From NCBI GenBank assembly GCA_002437115.1, contig DJOD01000062.1, positions 1 to 53,398 on the forward strand: 53,398 bases of DNA, written 5' to 3'. Made by a program: the position numbers and the translations under genes. Each line of letters starts with the position of its first letter. Position 1 is the first letter of the stretch. The notes under the pieces were generated by a model. The model saw only the letters and a program-made list of their open reading frames with translations. It was not told the DNA's origin and searched no databases. Source of the stretch: Prevotella sp. UBA6447 (GTDB taxonomy: Bacteria > Bacteroidota > Bacteroidia > Bacteroidales > Bacteroidaceae). Shown piece after piece: positions 7,877-16,723 of the stretch.

Positions 7877-10375
7877 CTATTCCTCGCCACCGCCGTTGTA
7901 TCCGCCCATGTTGCCCGAGTCGTCGTCGGCTGCCCCTTGGCTGTCGCGGTTGGGCTTATGCTTGGCGTAATTGTTGCCGAAGTTCCAAGTGACAGTGAGT
8001 TGGACGCGACGGCTGCCACGACGGTTTGTCTGTTGGCGCGTGAAGGTCTCCGAGGACGAGAATGTGCTGAACTTGCGGCTGTCCAGGAGGTCACGGCAGT
8101 TGAGACTCACCTGCAGTTGCTTGTTGAGGAAGTTCTTGCGCACACCCAGGTCTACGCTGTAGTTCGACTTGCGGTATCCCTGTGCTGTCGACTGGCGGCT
8201 GCGGTAGTTGCCGCTGGCCTGCACGGAGAGGTCGTAGGGCAGTTGCACTTGGGCGATCATGCGAGCGCTCCACGTGAAATTGTGCTCGCCGGCACCTGTC
8301 ACCGTCTGCCCGTCGATGTCGTAGCTGAAGCCGTCGATCTTGTAGTAGTAGGCGTTGGCGTTGGTCGTCAGGTCCACCATGCGGAAGAAACGGTCCTTAA
8401 GCGTCAGCTCCAGTCCTGCGCGCTGGTCCTTGGCAACATTGAAGTTGCTGGAGTACATCTTCCCGTCAGTGGAGCTCTGCCAATTGATGCGCTGAATGAT
8501 GTCGGTGGTGGGTCGGTAGTAGGCCGAGACCATCAGAGAGTGCTCCGTCCACGTGCGCAGGTAGTTGAACGAGAATGAGTTGGAGAAGGCTGGTGTCAGC
8601 TCGGGATTTCCGAAGCTTATCATCGTGGCGTCGCGCGTGTCGCGGAAACTGTTGAGCTGCCCGCCCCATGGCCGGCGTAGGCGACGTGTGTAGTTGAGCT
8701 GGAACTGGTCGTTCTCAGTCAGTTGGTAGGACAGGAAGACGCTGGGGAAGAGTTGGAAATAATCTTTCTTGAAGGGCTTGTCCCTCAGTGTGGCGTCGTT
8801 TTCCTGAGCCCAGGTGTAGCTCTCCGTGTTGACTTTCCAATATTCGCCTCTCAGCCCCGCCATGATGCCCAACTTGCCAAACTTCATGGTTGTAGTGGCG
8901 TAAGCGGCATGCAAGTCCATGTCGTAGATGAAGCGGTTGTAATAGGTTTCGTCCATCACCGCGTGAGTGCCGTTCCAGTTGCTGTCATCCGTGTAGCTCT
9001 CCTGGGGCGTGTTCTCATGCGAGAAGTTGCCTTGGTAACCAGCCTGGAATTTCACTCGCTCGCTGATGGGGTTCTCGTAATCGAGTTTCACCTCCCATGA
9101 GCGGTTGTTCAAGTACATGGGTCGGCTCTGCCATTCGTAGTCGGTCGGCACGGTCGGGTCGGCCCAGGTGGTGGAGTCCTGGTAGATGTTCTGGTTGTCA
9201 GATTTCCACTTGTTGAAGTTCACCACGAAGTCGAGGAAATGTTTGTCGGTGAAGTTGTGGCGGTAGTTCAGCTCACCGTAATACATGTTCATGTTGCCGT
9301 CGCTCCTGGTGTTGCGTGTCATCAGGTGCGTGTCGGCCGTCGCGCCGATGGTGCCGTAGTGGTAAGGTGTGCTGCTCCAGCTGTTGTCGCCACCGTGCAT
9401 GAGCATGCCGTTGAGCGAGATGTCGTCCTTGCTTGTGGCATGGAGCGTGATACCGGCACGAGAGAAGAGGCTGTTGCCCATCCTTGAGTCGTCGGCCTTG
9501 TAATGCTGGTAGGTGCTGGTGTTGAGGTATTCCTGGTAGCTCTCGCTGTGCCCAGTGTTGGCATGGTGGCGATAGCCGATGTTGGCGTAAGCGTCAATGA
9601 GGCGGCTGTTCATGTTGATGTTGAACGAGGTGTTGGCGCCGCCCTGCGTGTTCCCGCCCGCTTGCACGGAGCCGTAATAGCCAGGCTTGAGGTCTTTTTT
9701 CAGCACGATGTTGATGATGCCTGAGCCGCCTTCGGCCGAAAACTTGGCGGAAGGGTTGTCGATGACCTCGATGCGCTCTATCGACTCGGCTGGCAGTTGC
9801 TGGAGTATCTGTGCTCGGTTGTCTGCCGTCAGGCCGCTGGCTTTGCCGTTGATCCATACCTCCACGCTGGCGTCTCCCCGCAGCGAGATGTTGCCATCGT
9901 TGTCCACTTCCACCGAGGGAATGTTCTCCAAGACATCAGAGGCGGCGTCGCCAGCGTTGGTGATGAGTTGTGACACGTCGAACGACTTGCGGTCTACCTC
10001 CAGCTTCATGGCCGAGCGCATGCCCTTCACCGTCACCTCGCCCAGTGTGTGAGTGTCCTCGCGCATATAGAGGAGGAGCGACAAGTTGCGCTCTTTCCCG
10101 GTGACGGTGACCTGGCGCCGCACGTTGCGGTACCCCATCAGGTTGGCCGTAAGAATGTAGGTGCCAGGTTTGATGTCGACCATGTTGAACTGTCCCGACA
10201 TATCGGTGATGTCGCCTTGCACCAGTGTCACCGTGTCTGTGGTCGTTGTCAGGCGCATGTTCACAAATTCCAAGGGCGTGTTGGTTTGCCGATCAAGTAT
10301 CTTTCCCTTGATGAGCCCCTGGGCGTTTGCTGCCATTGCGCACAATAGCAGCAAGGATGTCATTGTTGTTTTCAT
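7877..10375 (-). CDS. Outer membrane beta-barrel receptor (TonB-dependent-receptor-like, carboxypeptidase-regulatory N-domain)
   Basis: This 832-residue protein has a signal peptide ending at ANAQ (residue 19). A carboxypeptidase-regulatory-like beta-sandwich follows (about 20-105, starting GLIKGKILDRQTNTPLEFVN). Next is a plug-like domain (about 115-230, with NIPSVEVDNDGNISLRG and IERIEVIDNPSAKFSAEGG), then a barrel domain of the OMP_b-brl_3 type to the end. It looks like the Bacteroidota group of SusC-unrelated receptors; no SusD partner is nearby, so its substrate is unknown. The C-terminus has an unusual Gly/Asn/Asp-rich tail of about 30 residues after the last barrel strand. No TAnnTTTG promoter is evident immediately upstream. 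Confidence 0.88.
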   Translation of the reverse strand: MKTTMTSLLLLCAMAANAQGLIKGKILDRQTNTPLEFVNMRLTTTTDTVTLVQGDITDMSGQFNMVDIKPGTYILTANLMGYRNVRRQVTVTGKERNLSLLLYMREDTHTLGEVTVKGMRSAMKLEVDRKSFDVSQLITNAGDAASDVLENIPSVEVDNDGNISLRGDASVEVWINGKASGLTADNRAQILQQLPAESIERIEVIDNPSAKFSAEGGSGIINIVLKKDLKPGYYGSVQAGGNTQGGANTSFNINMNSRLIDAYANIGYRHHANTGHSESYQEYLNTSTYQHYKADDSRMGNSLFSRAGITLHATSKDDISLNGMLMHGGDNSWSSTPYHYGTIGATADTHLMTRNTRSDGNMNMYYGELNYRHNFTDKHFLDFVVNFNKWKSDNQNIYQDSTTWADPTVPTDYEWQSRPMYLNNRSWEVKLDYENPISERVKFQAGYQGNFSHENTPQESYTDDSNWNGTHAVMDETYYNRFIYDMDLHAAYATTTMKFGKLGIMAGLRGEYWKVNTESYTWAQENDATLRDKPFKKDYFQLFPSVFLSYQLTENDQFQLNYTRRLRRPWGGQLNSFRDTRDATMISFGNPELTPAFSNSFSFNYLRTWTEHSLMVSAYYRPTTDIIQRINWQSSTDGKMYSSNFNVAKDQRAGLELTLKDRFFRMVDLTTNANAYYYKIDGFSYDIDGQTVTGAGEHNFTWSARMIAQVQLPYDLSVQASGNYRSRQSTAQGYRKSNYSVDLGVRKNFLNKQLQVSLNCRDLLDSRKFSTFSSSETFTRQQTNRRGSRRVQLTVTWNFGNNYAKHKPNRDSQGAADDDSGNMGGYNGGGEE

Positions 10376-10486
10376 ATTTTATGTAGGATGGACGCAATGT
10401 CTATGCGTTGGTCGTTGGTTATATCCTGTGGTTGGTGTGAAAGAGCTGACCGATTATGTTTGCCTGCCATGACGTGCGCAAGCATT

Positions 10487-10532
10487 ACCAAAAAGAAAAT
10501 GCCAAATGCCTGAAATCAAGCATTTGGCATTT
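10487..10532 (-). terminator. Terminator of the tRNA-Gln gene
   Basis: A 13-bp near-perfect stem (AAATGCCAAATGC with its complement, 10497-10509 and 10520-10532) is followed on the minus strand by TTTTCTTTTT. It lies just beyond the tRNA 3' end. Confidence 0.9.
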
Positions 10533-10539
10533 CTAAGGG

Positions 10540-10611
10540 TTGTCGTACGCGGATTCGAACCACGACAAACAGAACCAAAACCTGTTGTGCTACCATTACA
10601 CCATACGACAA
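10540..10611 (-). tRNA. tRNA-Gln (anticodon TTG)
   Basis: On the minus strand a 72-nt cloverleaf can be folded. The acceptor stem is TTGTCGT/ACGACAA, the D-arm contains TAATGGTAG, the anticodon stem ACAGG/TCTGT encloses loop TTTTGGT with anticodon TTG, and the T-arm contains GGTTCGAATCC. The CCA end is not encoded. It is a single-tRNA transcription unit with its own promoter and terminator. Confidence 0.96.
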
Positions 10612-10633
10612 TCTCCTTGAGATATTAGCGTTG

Positions 10634-10665
10634 CAAAGGTAGTGGTTTTTTAGGCCACCACCAAA
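10634..10665 (-). promoter_or_regulatory. Promoter of tRNA-Gln
   Basis: Minus strand TTTG (10662-10665), 20 bases, TACCTTTG (10634-10641): matches TTTG-N20-TAnnTTTG. Predicted start is within about 15-20 nt of the mature tRNA. Confidence 0.82.
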
Positions 10666-10750
10666 TTTTTTATCATTTATTTACGCAGTAAGCTAAAGAA
10701 CTCCATTGCTTTCGTGCGGAATGATGTGCCGCGCACCCTTGTGCTGCGTG

Positions 10751-12049
10751 TTATTTCACGGTAATCAAGTAGTAGTTCTTCTTGCCGCGTTGCACCAAGA
10801 GATACTTTCCGTCAATCAGATCTTCGCTTGTGATGGGCTGGTCGAAGGCCATGAGTTTTTCCTTGTTGAGGCTCACGCCGTTTCCCTTCACCATCTTGCG
10901 CATCTCGCCCTTGGATGGGAAGATGTCCCAACCCTCTTGGCAGAAGAGGTCGATGGCGCTTCCGCCAAGCATCTCCTTGGGCATCTCATAGTGGGGTACA
11001 TCCTTGAAAACATCGTTGAGCGTGGCTTCGTCGAGCTTGGCAAGCTGGTCTTTCGTGGCCTTTCCGAAGAGTATGTTACTGGCGCTGATGGCCATGTCCA
11101 AGTCTTCGCGTGAGTGGACCATGACCGTTACCTCTTCGGCCAAGCGTTTCTGTAGTGTGCGGCGACCGGGGTCTTGCCTGTGCTCGGCGATGAGCGCGTC
11201 GATGGTTTTCTTGTCAAGGTCGGTGAAGATCTTGATGTATTTCTCCGCCTCGGCATCCCCCACGTTGAGCCAGAACTGGTAGAACTGGTAGGGAGTGGTG
11301 CGGTTACGGTCGAGCCATACGTTGCCGCTTTCCGTCTTTCCGAACTTCTTGCCGTCGGCCTTGGTGATGAGCGGGCAAGTCAGGCAGAATGCCTGCGCGT
11401 CGCTTCCCAGTGTACGCCGTATCAGTTCGGTGCCAGTGGTCATGTTTCCCCACTGGTCGTTGCCGCCCAGTTGCAGGCGAACTCCAAATTTTTGGTATTG
11501 GTAAAGGAAGTCGTAGCCTTGCAAAAGCTGGTAGGTGAACTCGGTGAACGACAGGCCGTCGCGTGATGTTCCGTTGAGGCGTTGCTGCACGCTCTCCTTG
11601 GCCATCATGTAGTTGACCGTGATGTGCTTGCCCACTTCGCGCGCGAAGTCGAGGAAGGTGAAGTCTTTCATCCAGTCGTAGTTGTTGACAAGCTCTGCTT
11701 TGTTGGGCTCTGTTCCGTCGAAGTCGAGGAACTTGGATACTTGCTTCTTGATGGCCTCCTGGTTGTGGTAGAGGGTTTTCGCATCCAGCAGGTTGCGTTC
11801 CTGGCTCTTTCCCGAGGGGTCGCCAATCATTCCTGTGGCACCGCCCACAAGCAGGTAAGGCTTGTGTCCGCAACGCTGCAAGTGGCGGAGCATCATGATA
11901 CCGCAGAGGTGTCCGATGTGCAGGGAGTCGGCGGTAGGGTCAGTGCCCAGGTAAGCGGACACCATATTCTCCATCAGAAATTCTTCGGTGCCTGGAGTCA
12001 TTTGCGCCAGCATACCGCGCCATTTCAGTTCTTCAACGAAATTTTTCAT
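10751..12049 (-). CDS. tyrS: Tyrosine--tRNA ligase
   Basis: This class I aminoacyl-tRNA synthetase charges tRNA-Tyr. The 432 residues include the HIGH-type motif in DSLHIGHLCG near residue 42, the Tyr-binding region around QGYDFLYQYQ, GGNDQWGN, and a KMSKS-type loop seen as KKFGKTESG near 237. An S4-like RNA-binding domain follows at the C-terminus (about 365-432). It is the last gene of the minus-strand metK-DUF4271-hemD-rnpA-yidD-tyrS run, 41 bases after yidD. I see no convincing terminator between it and the tRNA unit. Confidence 0.96.
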   Translation of the reverse strand: MKNFVEELKWRGMLAQMTPGTEEFLMENMVSAYLGTDPTADSLHIGHLCGIMMLRHLQRCGHKPYLLVGGATGMIGDPSGKSQERNLLDAKTLYHNQEAIKKQVSKFLDFDGTEPNKAELVNNYDWMKDFTFLDFAREVGKHITVNYMMAKESVQQRLNGTSRDGLSFTEFTYQLLQGYDFLYQYQKFGVRLQLGGNDQWGNMTTGTELIRRTLGSDAQAFCLTCPLITKADGKKFGKTESGNVWLDRNRTTPYQFYQFWLNVGDAEAEKYIKIFTDLDKKTIDALIAEHRQDPGRRTLQKRLAEEVTVMVHSREDLDMAISASNILFGKATKDQLAKLDEATLNDVFKDVPHYEMPKEMLGGSAIDLFCQEGWDIFPSKGEMRKMVKGNGVSLNKEKLMAFDQPITSEDLIDGKYLLVQRGKKNYYLITVK

Positions 12050-12090
12050 ATTGGTTTATCATTAATATGCCTGTTGGGCATGATTTCTTG

Positions 12091-12432
12091 TTATGGCCGT
12101 GGTGAGGACGGCTGTCCTTCGTGACGAGGGCGTTTTGTGCTTGGTTGGTGTGTGGCTTTTCGGAAGGTGAATGTCTCGGGCACGGGGTCGTAGCCGCTTC
12201 CGCCCCAAGGGTTGCACCTGCATATCCGCCATATGGCCAGCAACAGCCCTTTCACGGGTCCATGCCTTAGCAGGGCTTGTCTGGCATACTCCGAACAGGT
12301 GGGGGTAAATCGGCAAGAGGGAGGCGTGTAGGGAGTGATGAACTTTTGGTAAAACCTAATGGGTATCACCAACAACATCGCGACGATACGTGGCAAAGTG
12401 TTCCAGGGCTTTTCCATAGGCTTGTCGGGCAT
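12091..12432 (-). CDS. yidD: Membrane protein insertion efficiency factor YidD
   Basis: The 113-residue protein has the family core YQKFITPY.PPSCRFTPTCSEYARQAL, with its three conserved Cys, then WRICRCNPWGGSGYDPVP. YidD assists insertion of membrane proteins with YidC. The C-terminal 30 residues are basic, Pro-rich and unlike most short homologues. It follows rnpA by 10 bases, the classic rnpA-yidD pairing, but without rpmH or yidC next to it. A second in-frame Met lies at residue 6, so the exact start is uncertain by five codons. Confidence 0.93.
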   Translation of the reverse strand: MPDKPMEKPWNTLPRIVAMLLVIPIRFYQKFITPYTPPSCRFTPTCSEYARQALLRHGPVKGLLLAIWRICRCNPWGGSGYDPVPETFTFRKATHQPSTKRPRHEGQPSSPRP

Positions 12433-12442
12433 GGATGCGGGC

Positions 12443-12910
12443 TTATTGTGCGAGCTTGTCTTTTGCGTTTTCTTGCGTTTTCTCCAGCCTTTCCCTAATC
12501 CTTGTCAGCAGGTTGACGACCTTTTCTTCTACCATGTTGCTGTCGCACAAGTGGCTGTCAGACCAGATGAACACCAATGCTACGGCCTTGTCGGCGATGA
12601 TGCTCTTGTTCTTGCGGTAGGCTTCGCGCACTTGCCTCTTAACGCGGTTGCGCTTCACGGCGCGCTTGAAGTGTTTCTTCGGCACGCTGACAAGTATCTT
12701 TGCCTTTGGCAGTGGGCGCGCGGGTCTGTTGCTTTCACCCTTCCCGTCAGTCTCGCTTTCTGCCTCTTCGCCGTTGATGGGCATAAACACTACACGCAAC
12801 GGGAATGCCGACATGGAACGGCTCTTGTTGCCCGAGAAGATGGCTTCTATGAGCTTTCGGCTGCAGATGCGTTCTTCCTTGTGTAGTGTGGCTGGGTAGA
12901 TGAAGCTCAT
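12443..12910 (-). CDS. rnpA: Ribonuclease P protein component
   Basis: RnpA is the small basic protein subunit that helps the RNase P RNA mature tRNA 5' ends. The signature KRAVKRNRVKRQVREAYR lies near residue 85, and the N-terminal LHKEERICSRKLIEAIF matches the family. At 155 residues it is longer than the usual 110-130, mainly because of an acidic/Gly/Asn insertion around residues 48-66 between two beta strands and a charged C-terminal helix. It is 33 bases after hemD and 10 bases before yidD. Confidence 0.93.
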   Translation of the reverse strand: MSFIYPATLHKEERICSRKLIEAIFSGNKSRSMSAFPLRVVFMPINGEEAESETDGKGESNRPARPLPKAKILVSVPKKHFKRAVKRNRVKRQVREAYRKNKSIIADKAVALVFIWSDSHLCDSNMVEEKVVNLLTRIRERLEKTQENAKDKLAQ

Positions 12911-12943
12911 GGTGGTGTGTGGTGACAGGTTTGCGTTGCCCTG

Positions 12944-13696
12944 TTATTTGCTGTTTTCCTTGTCGAGGTATGCCTTGAGCGCGGCAACCATCGACGGGTA
13001 TTCTGGTGTTCCGGCCATGAGGTCGAGCCTCAGTCCGGCACTATCCACGGCTTTTGCGGTGGCGGGTCCGAAGACTCCAATCTTGTATTTCCCGTCCTTG
13101 ATGCCGGGAAGCGACTCGCTGAGGTAATGCACACCTGTAGGTGTTGAGAAGATGAGCAGGTCGCAGTCGAACTTTTGTATCTCCTCGTCGGTGAAGTTGT
13201 TGCTGACGGTGCGATACATGACACATTCCTTGTGGTTCAGTCCTTTGGCATCGAAGAGCTTTGACAGCTCGTCGCTGTGTGCGCTGCTTTGTGGGACGAG
13301 ATATTTTTCATTCTTGTGTCTCTGCATCAGGGGCAACAGGTCGTCAATCTTTCCGGACGTGCCGAAGAATATTTTTCGTTTGCGATACTGCACGTATTTC
13401 TGTATGTAGAGAGAGATGGTCTCGGTCACGCAGAAATATTTCATGGTCTCAGGAATGTTGAGGCGCATGTCCTTTGCAATTTGGAAGAAATTGTCAATGG
13501 CGTGTCTGGAGGTGAAGACGATGGCTGTATAAGAGAGGATGTCAATCTTCTGCTGGCGGAATTCTTTTGCCGTGAGCCCTTCAACTTTGATGAAAGGTCT
13601 GAAAACAAGTTCCACACCATAGCTTTTTTCTATGTCGAAGTAGGGAGATTTCTCACTGGCCGGTTTGGGCTGTGAAATCAAAATCTTCTTGATCAT
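12944..13696 (-). CDS. hemD: Uroporphyrinogen-III synthase
   Basis: HemD closes and inverts ring D of hydroxymethylbilane to give uroporphyrinogen III, the branch point of tetrapyrrole synthesis. The 250 residues fit the two-lobed HemD fold. Visible features include an N-terminal KKILISQPKP strand, AIVFTSRHAIDNFF near residue 60, and LLIFSTPTGVHYLSESLP then KIGVFGPATAKAV near 180-215. HemD sequences are very divergent, so the call rests on these patterns and on the DUF4271-hemD neighbourhood typical of Bacteroidota. The upstream gene ends five bases before it. Confidence 0.85.
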   Translation of the reverse strand: MIKKILISQPKPASEKSPYFDIEKSYGVELVFRPFIKVEGLTAKEFRQQKIDILSYTAIVFTSRHAIDNFFQIAKDMRLNIPETMKYFCVTETISLYIQKYVQYRKRKIFFGTSGKIDDLLPLMQRHKNEKYLVPQSSAHSDELSKLFDAKGLNHKECVMYRTVSNNFTDEEIQKFDCDLLIFSTPTGVHYLSESLPGIKDGKYKIGVFGPATAKAVDSAGLRLDLMAGTPEYPSMVAALKAYLDKENSK

Positions 13697-13701
13697 CTGT
13701 T

Positions 13702-14736
13702 CTAAAAATTCGTTTTTAAAAGTTCATCCGTCAGCACCAGAACACCCCACAAGGCTCCCAGTGGCATAATTTCCAGAGTGCAAAAGTACAAAATATTTTG
13801 CAAACCAGCTCTGTTTCTTTGGAAAAAGATAAGATATGTCTTATAAAAAGTAAGGATTTTCCATAAGATGATTACTAAAATGGCATAAGAAACCATGCTT
13901 TCAACGGGCACGTTGAAGTAGACCAAAAGCATTACAGCAGGGAAAAAAAGAATGCCTTCGGTGGAGACGAGGAAGAGATTTGACTTCATCCATTGTTCGT
14001 TTTTTTTCTTATCAAAGAATACCCATCCCACAGCTGCGCTGAGCCCCGATTTGATGAGAAAGTAGAGCGCGAAGATTGCCGTGTAGATTCCTATGATTTG
14101 GTAGTGTGGCAGGATGAAACTCTCCTCGAAGGAGGTTTGTCGCCATAGGAAGAAGAGCAACGAGCAGAGCAAGCACGTTTGAAGGGCGAGGAATATCTGG
14201 AAACGCAGTTCGGAGCTGGTTTCCGTGATGACGGTTGTTCCCTCGTGCTGGTTGTGGAGGAAGTTCTTAATTTGCCTGCTGATGAAGTTTCCCGACTTGG
14301 CGATAGACAGTGTGGCGAGGATGAAGCATCCGAGCAGCACCGATGTGATGAGGTTGTCGCCGGCGATGGTGTAGGGCACTGGGTCGCCTGCCACGCCTTG
14401 CCTGTAGGTGGCATATTCGGGCCTGTACACAGAGTCGGGCTGCACGAGCGAGCGACTGTGGTACAGGGGTTGGTTGAGTGAGAATCCCGATGGTTCGTCG
14501 GCCTTGGTGGTCGGCGTACGCATCGGGTTGGGGCGCTTGCTCCAGTCGACTTTTGGAAACGGTATGTTGGCTCGGATGGCCGAGTCTTGCTGCCAAGGTG
14601 TCGCGTCCTCGGGCAGCGTGTTGAGAATTTGCCGCGGTGAGCGCAATCCTTTGGCCTTGTGGCTTGCCGTGGCGGTGGGGTGTGTGATGGCCGTCGTCGC
14701 GACGGAGTCTGGAGTAAGCATAAGTGGCATGTTCAA
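13702..14736 (-). CDS. DUF4271 domain-containing membrane protein
   Basis: Of the 344 residues, the first 125 are hydrophilic and Pro/Thr-rich with no signal peptide, and the last 210 hold about six to seven hydrophobic helices. This matches the DUF4271 layout of Bacteroidota, whose function is unknown. It sits between metK (9-base gap) and hemD (5-base gap), an order I recall as conserved in Bacteroidales. The start is uncertain: the ATG at 14736 gives a long hydrophilic head, and a start at residue 4 is also possible. Confidence 0.8.
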   Translation of the reverse strand: MNMPLMLTPDSVATTAITHPTATASHKAKGLRSPRQILNTLPEDATPWQQDSAIRANIPFPKVDWSKRPNPMRTPTTKADEPSGFSLNQPLYHSRSLVQPDSVYRPEYATYRQGVAGDPVPYTIAGDNLITSVLLGCFILATLSIAKSGNFISRQIKNFLHNQHEGTTVITETSSELRFQIFLALQTCLLCSLLFFLWRQTSFEESFILPHYQIIGIYTAIFALYFLIKSGLSAAVGWVFFDKKKNEQWMKSNLFLVSTEGILFFPAVMLLVYFNVPVESMVSYAILVIILWKILTFYKTYLIFFQRNRAGLQNILYFCTLEIMPLGALWGVLVLTDELLKTNF

Positions 14737-14745
14737 ATCGGATGG

Positions 14746-16035
14746 TTAAAGGCCGAAAGCCTTGCGTATGCGCTCCACTTGGTCGAGTTTCTCCCAGGTG
14801 AAGAGCTCCACGGTCATTTCTTTCCGCTCATGGTAGTGGCTTGTGAACACTTTCTTGACGACTTCGTTTTTGCGTCCCATGTGGCCGTAGGCCGCCGTCT
14901 CGAAGTAGATGGGTTGCCTGAGGTTGAGCTGCCGCTCAATGGCGTGGGGCCTGAGGTCGAACAGTTCGCCTACCTTGCGTGCAATCTCCCCGTCGGTCAT
15001 GCTGACGTGTTTTTTGCCGTAGGTGTTGACGCAGATGCTGACCGGCTGGGCCACGCCGATGGCGTATGCCAGCTGCACAAGCATTTCGTCGCTGACACCG
15101 GCTGCCACCATGTTCTTGGCGATGTAGCGCGCGGCGTAAGCTGCCGAGCGGTCAACCTTCGAGGGGTCCTTTCCCGAGAAGGCTCCTCCTCCGTGTGCCC
15201 CGCGTCCACCGTAGGTATCGACGATGATCTTTCGGCCAGTGAGGCCCGTGTCGCCGTGGGGCCCTCCGATGACAAACTTTCCCGTCGGGTTGACGAGGTA
15301 TTTCTCATGACCGTCGAAAAGGGCCAGCACCTTGTCGCTGAGCTGCTGCTTCACACGTGGCATGAGGATGTCAATGACATCCTTGCGTATGGCGGCCAGC
15401 ATTTCCTCGTCGGCCTTTTTTTGTGCCTTGGGGGTGTTGTCGGCCGGATGGATGAAGTCGTCGTGCTGTGTCGAAACGACGATGGTGTCGATGCGCTGGG
15501 GGATGCCATCGTCGCTGTACTCGATGGTCACCTGGCTCTTCGAGTCGGGACGCAGGTAGGTCATCAGCTTGCCTTCCTTGCGGATGTCGGCCAGCGTGCG
15601 CATGATGAGGTGTGCCAGGTCGAGCGTGGCGGGCATGTAGTTGTCGGTCTCGTTGCAGGCGTAGCCGAACATCATGCCCTGGTCGCCGGCACCCTGGTCT
15701 TCCTCGCTCTCGCGGCTGACACCCTGGTTGATGTCGTCGCTTTGCTCGTGGATGGCTGTGAGGATGCCGCACGAGTTGCCGTCAAACTGGTACTCGGCCT
15801 TGGTGTAGCCGATGTGGTTGATGGTGTTGCGCGCCACGGTCTGCAGGTCGATGTACTGCGAGGAGCGCACTTCGCCCATAATGATCACCTGGCCAGTGGT
15901 GTTGAAGGTCTCGATGGCGCAGTGGGCCTTGGGGTCGTAAGCCAGGAACTGGTCGAGTAGGGCGTCAGACACCTGGTCGGCAACTTTGTCGGGATGTCCT
16001 TCCGACACGGATTCGGATGAGAAAAGGTAACTCAT
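14746..16035 (-). CDS. metK: S-adenosylmethionine synthase
   Basis: MetK makes SAM from methionine and ATP. The 429-residue protein starts SYLFSSESVSEGHPDKVADQ, the conserved ATP-binding opening. It contains GAGDQGMMFGYA near 110 and GGGAFSGKDPSKVDRSAAY near 285, both family signatures. It is a little longer than the common 385-400 residues because of insertions around 175-225. It heads the six-gene minus-strand operon through tyrS. A full promoter lies at 16177-16208, so the leader is about 135 nt, long enough for regulation (see the candidate SAM-II-like element). Confidence 0.97.
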   Translation of the reverse strand: MSYLFSSESVSEGHPDKVADQVSDALLDQFLAYDPKAHCAIETFNTTGQVIIMGEVRSSQYIDLQTVARNTINHIGYTKAEYQFDGNSCGILTAIHEQSDDINQGVSRESEEDQGAGDQGMMFGYACNETDNYMPATLDLAHLIMRTLADIRKEGKLMTYLRPDSKSQVTIEYSDDGIPQRIDTIVVSTQHDDFIHPADNTPKAQKKADEEMLAAIRKDVIDILMPRVKQQLSDKVLALFDGHEKYLVNPTGKFVIGGPHGDTGLTGRKIIVDTYGGRGAHGGGAFSGKDPSKVDRSAAYAARYIAKNMVAAGVSDEMLVQLAYAIGVAQPVSICVNTYGKKHVSMTDGEIARKVGELFDLRPHAIERQLNLRQPIYFETAAYGHMGRKNEVVKKVFTSHYHERKEMTVELFTWEKLDQVERIRKAFGL

Positions 16036-16097
16036 TTTACATTACTTTCTTTTACGTGGAAACATATGCGAGTAACCGTAAAATCTGAGGTGGATTT

Positions 16098-16150
16098 TGC
16101 AGTTTTAGCATTTTTTACTGTGGTTGCAAGCAGCCAAATTCTTCCACAAC
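16098..16150 (-). promoter_or_regulatory. Candidate SAM-II-like pseudoknot in the metK leader
   Basis: On the minus strand a 5-bp stem TGTGG/CCACA (16144-16148 with 16120-16124) encloses a 20-nt loop ending in TTGCAA. Loop segment TTTGGC (16133-16138) can pair with downstream GCTAAA (16104-16109), forming an H-type pseudoknot. Stem, loop length, TTGCAA and GCTAAAA resemble the SAM-II (metA-motif) riboswitch as I remember it, and the gene is metK. The next stem AAAATC/GATTTT may be part of an expression platform. This was read by eye without a covariance model. Confidence 0.42.
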
Positions 16151-16176
16151 GTTAAACAAATGTTTTAAAGCGAATG

Positions 16177-16208
16177 CAAAGTTACGTCTTTTTGGCGTAT
16201 CTTCCAAA
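16177..16208 (-). promoter_or_regulatory. Promoter of the metK operon
   Basis: Minus strand TTTG (16205-16208), 20 bases, TAACTTTG (16177-16184). Full Bacteroidota promoter match; transcription should start near 16170. Confidence 0.85.
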
Positions 16209-16528
16209 AGAAAAGAGCATTAAAAATGCCTCGCGGAGATAAGATTGCCACCACCATTGTGACCGTGCCGTCATGGGCTACGTGGTGCTGCGCATCAGAC
16301 AGTTTATTCTCGAAATTGGCCTGGCTGGTAGTAATTGTGGTGGAGGCGGTGTCTCATCGCATAAGGCCGTAGTCCTTTCCTGTTTTTCAACCCACGCATT
16401 TTGTCTTGAAAATTCTGAAATAACAGGCACTTCTGGAGTTGACATTCTGTAGAAGAAAAAATGGTTTTTGTCCGATTAAATTCTGTTAAAAATATAAATG
16501 ATAGTTAATTTGTACGTTATTGTTCGAA

Positions 16529-16638
16529 GAATACTCTTTATCGCATTGCCATAGATGCTTAATCATGATGCGATATGTGCTTAATCGCATCGCGATAAAG
16601 CATCTATCGCGACACGATAAAGTATCTTTCCCGACACC
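16529..16638. repeat. Degenerate 22-bp tandem repeat array
   Basis: Five consecutive 22-base units fit from 16529 (starts at 16529, 16551, 16573, 16595, 16617). Units 3 and 4 differ at only 3 of 22 positions in the GATAAAGYATCTWTCSCGACAC register. Units 1 and 2 share about 16 of 22, with a common GCTTAATC core. TATCGC or its complement recurs in most units. No gene overlaps it convincingly. Confidence 0.65.
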
Positions 16639-16723
16639 CAAATGTGTCTTTGAGCTTTCATTTGAGGAAATTCGATCGTAAAGGTAAGATTATTAGTGAG
16701 TTGCGTATAAGTCTAAAAAGAGA

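Noticed and set aside
16529..16638. CRISPR array
   Set aside because: The 22-bp units abut without unique spacers and are degenerate; no cas genes are present.
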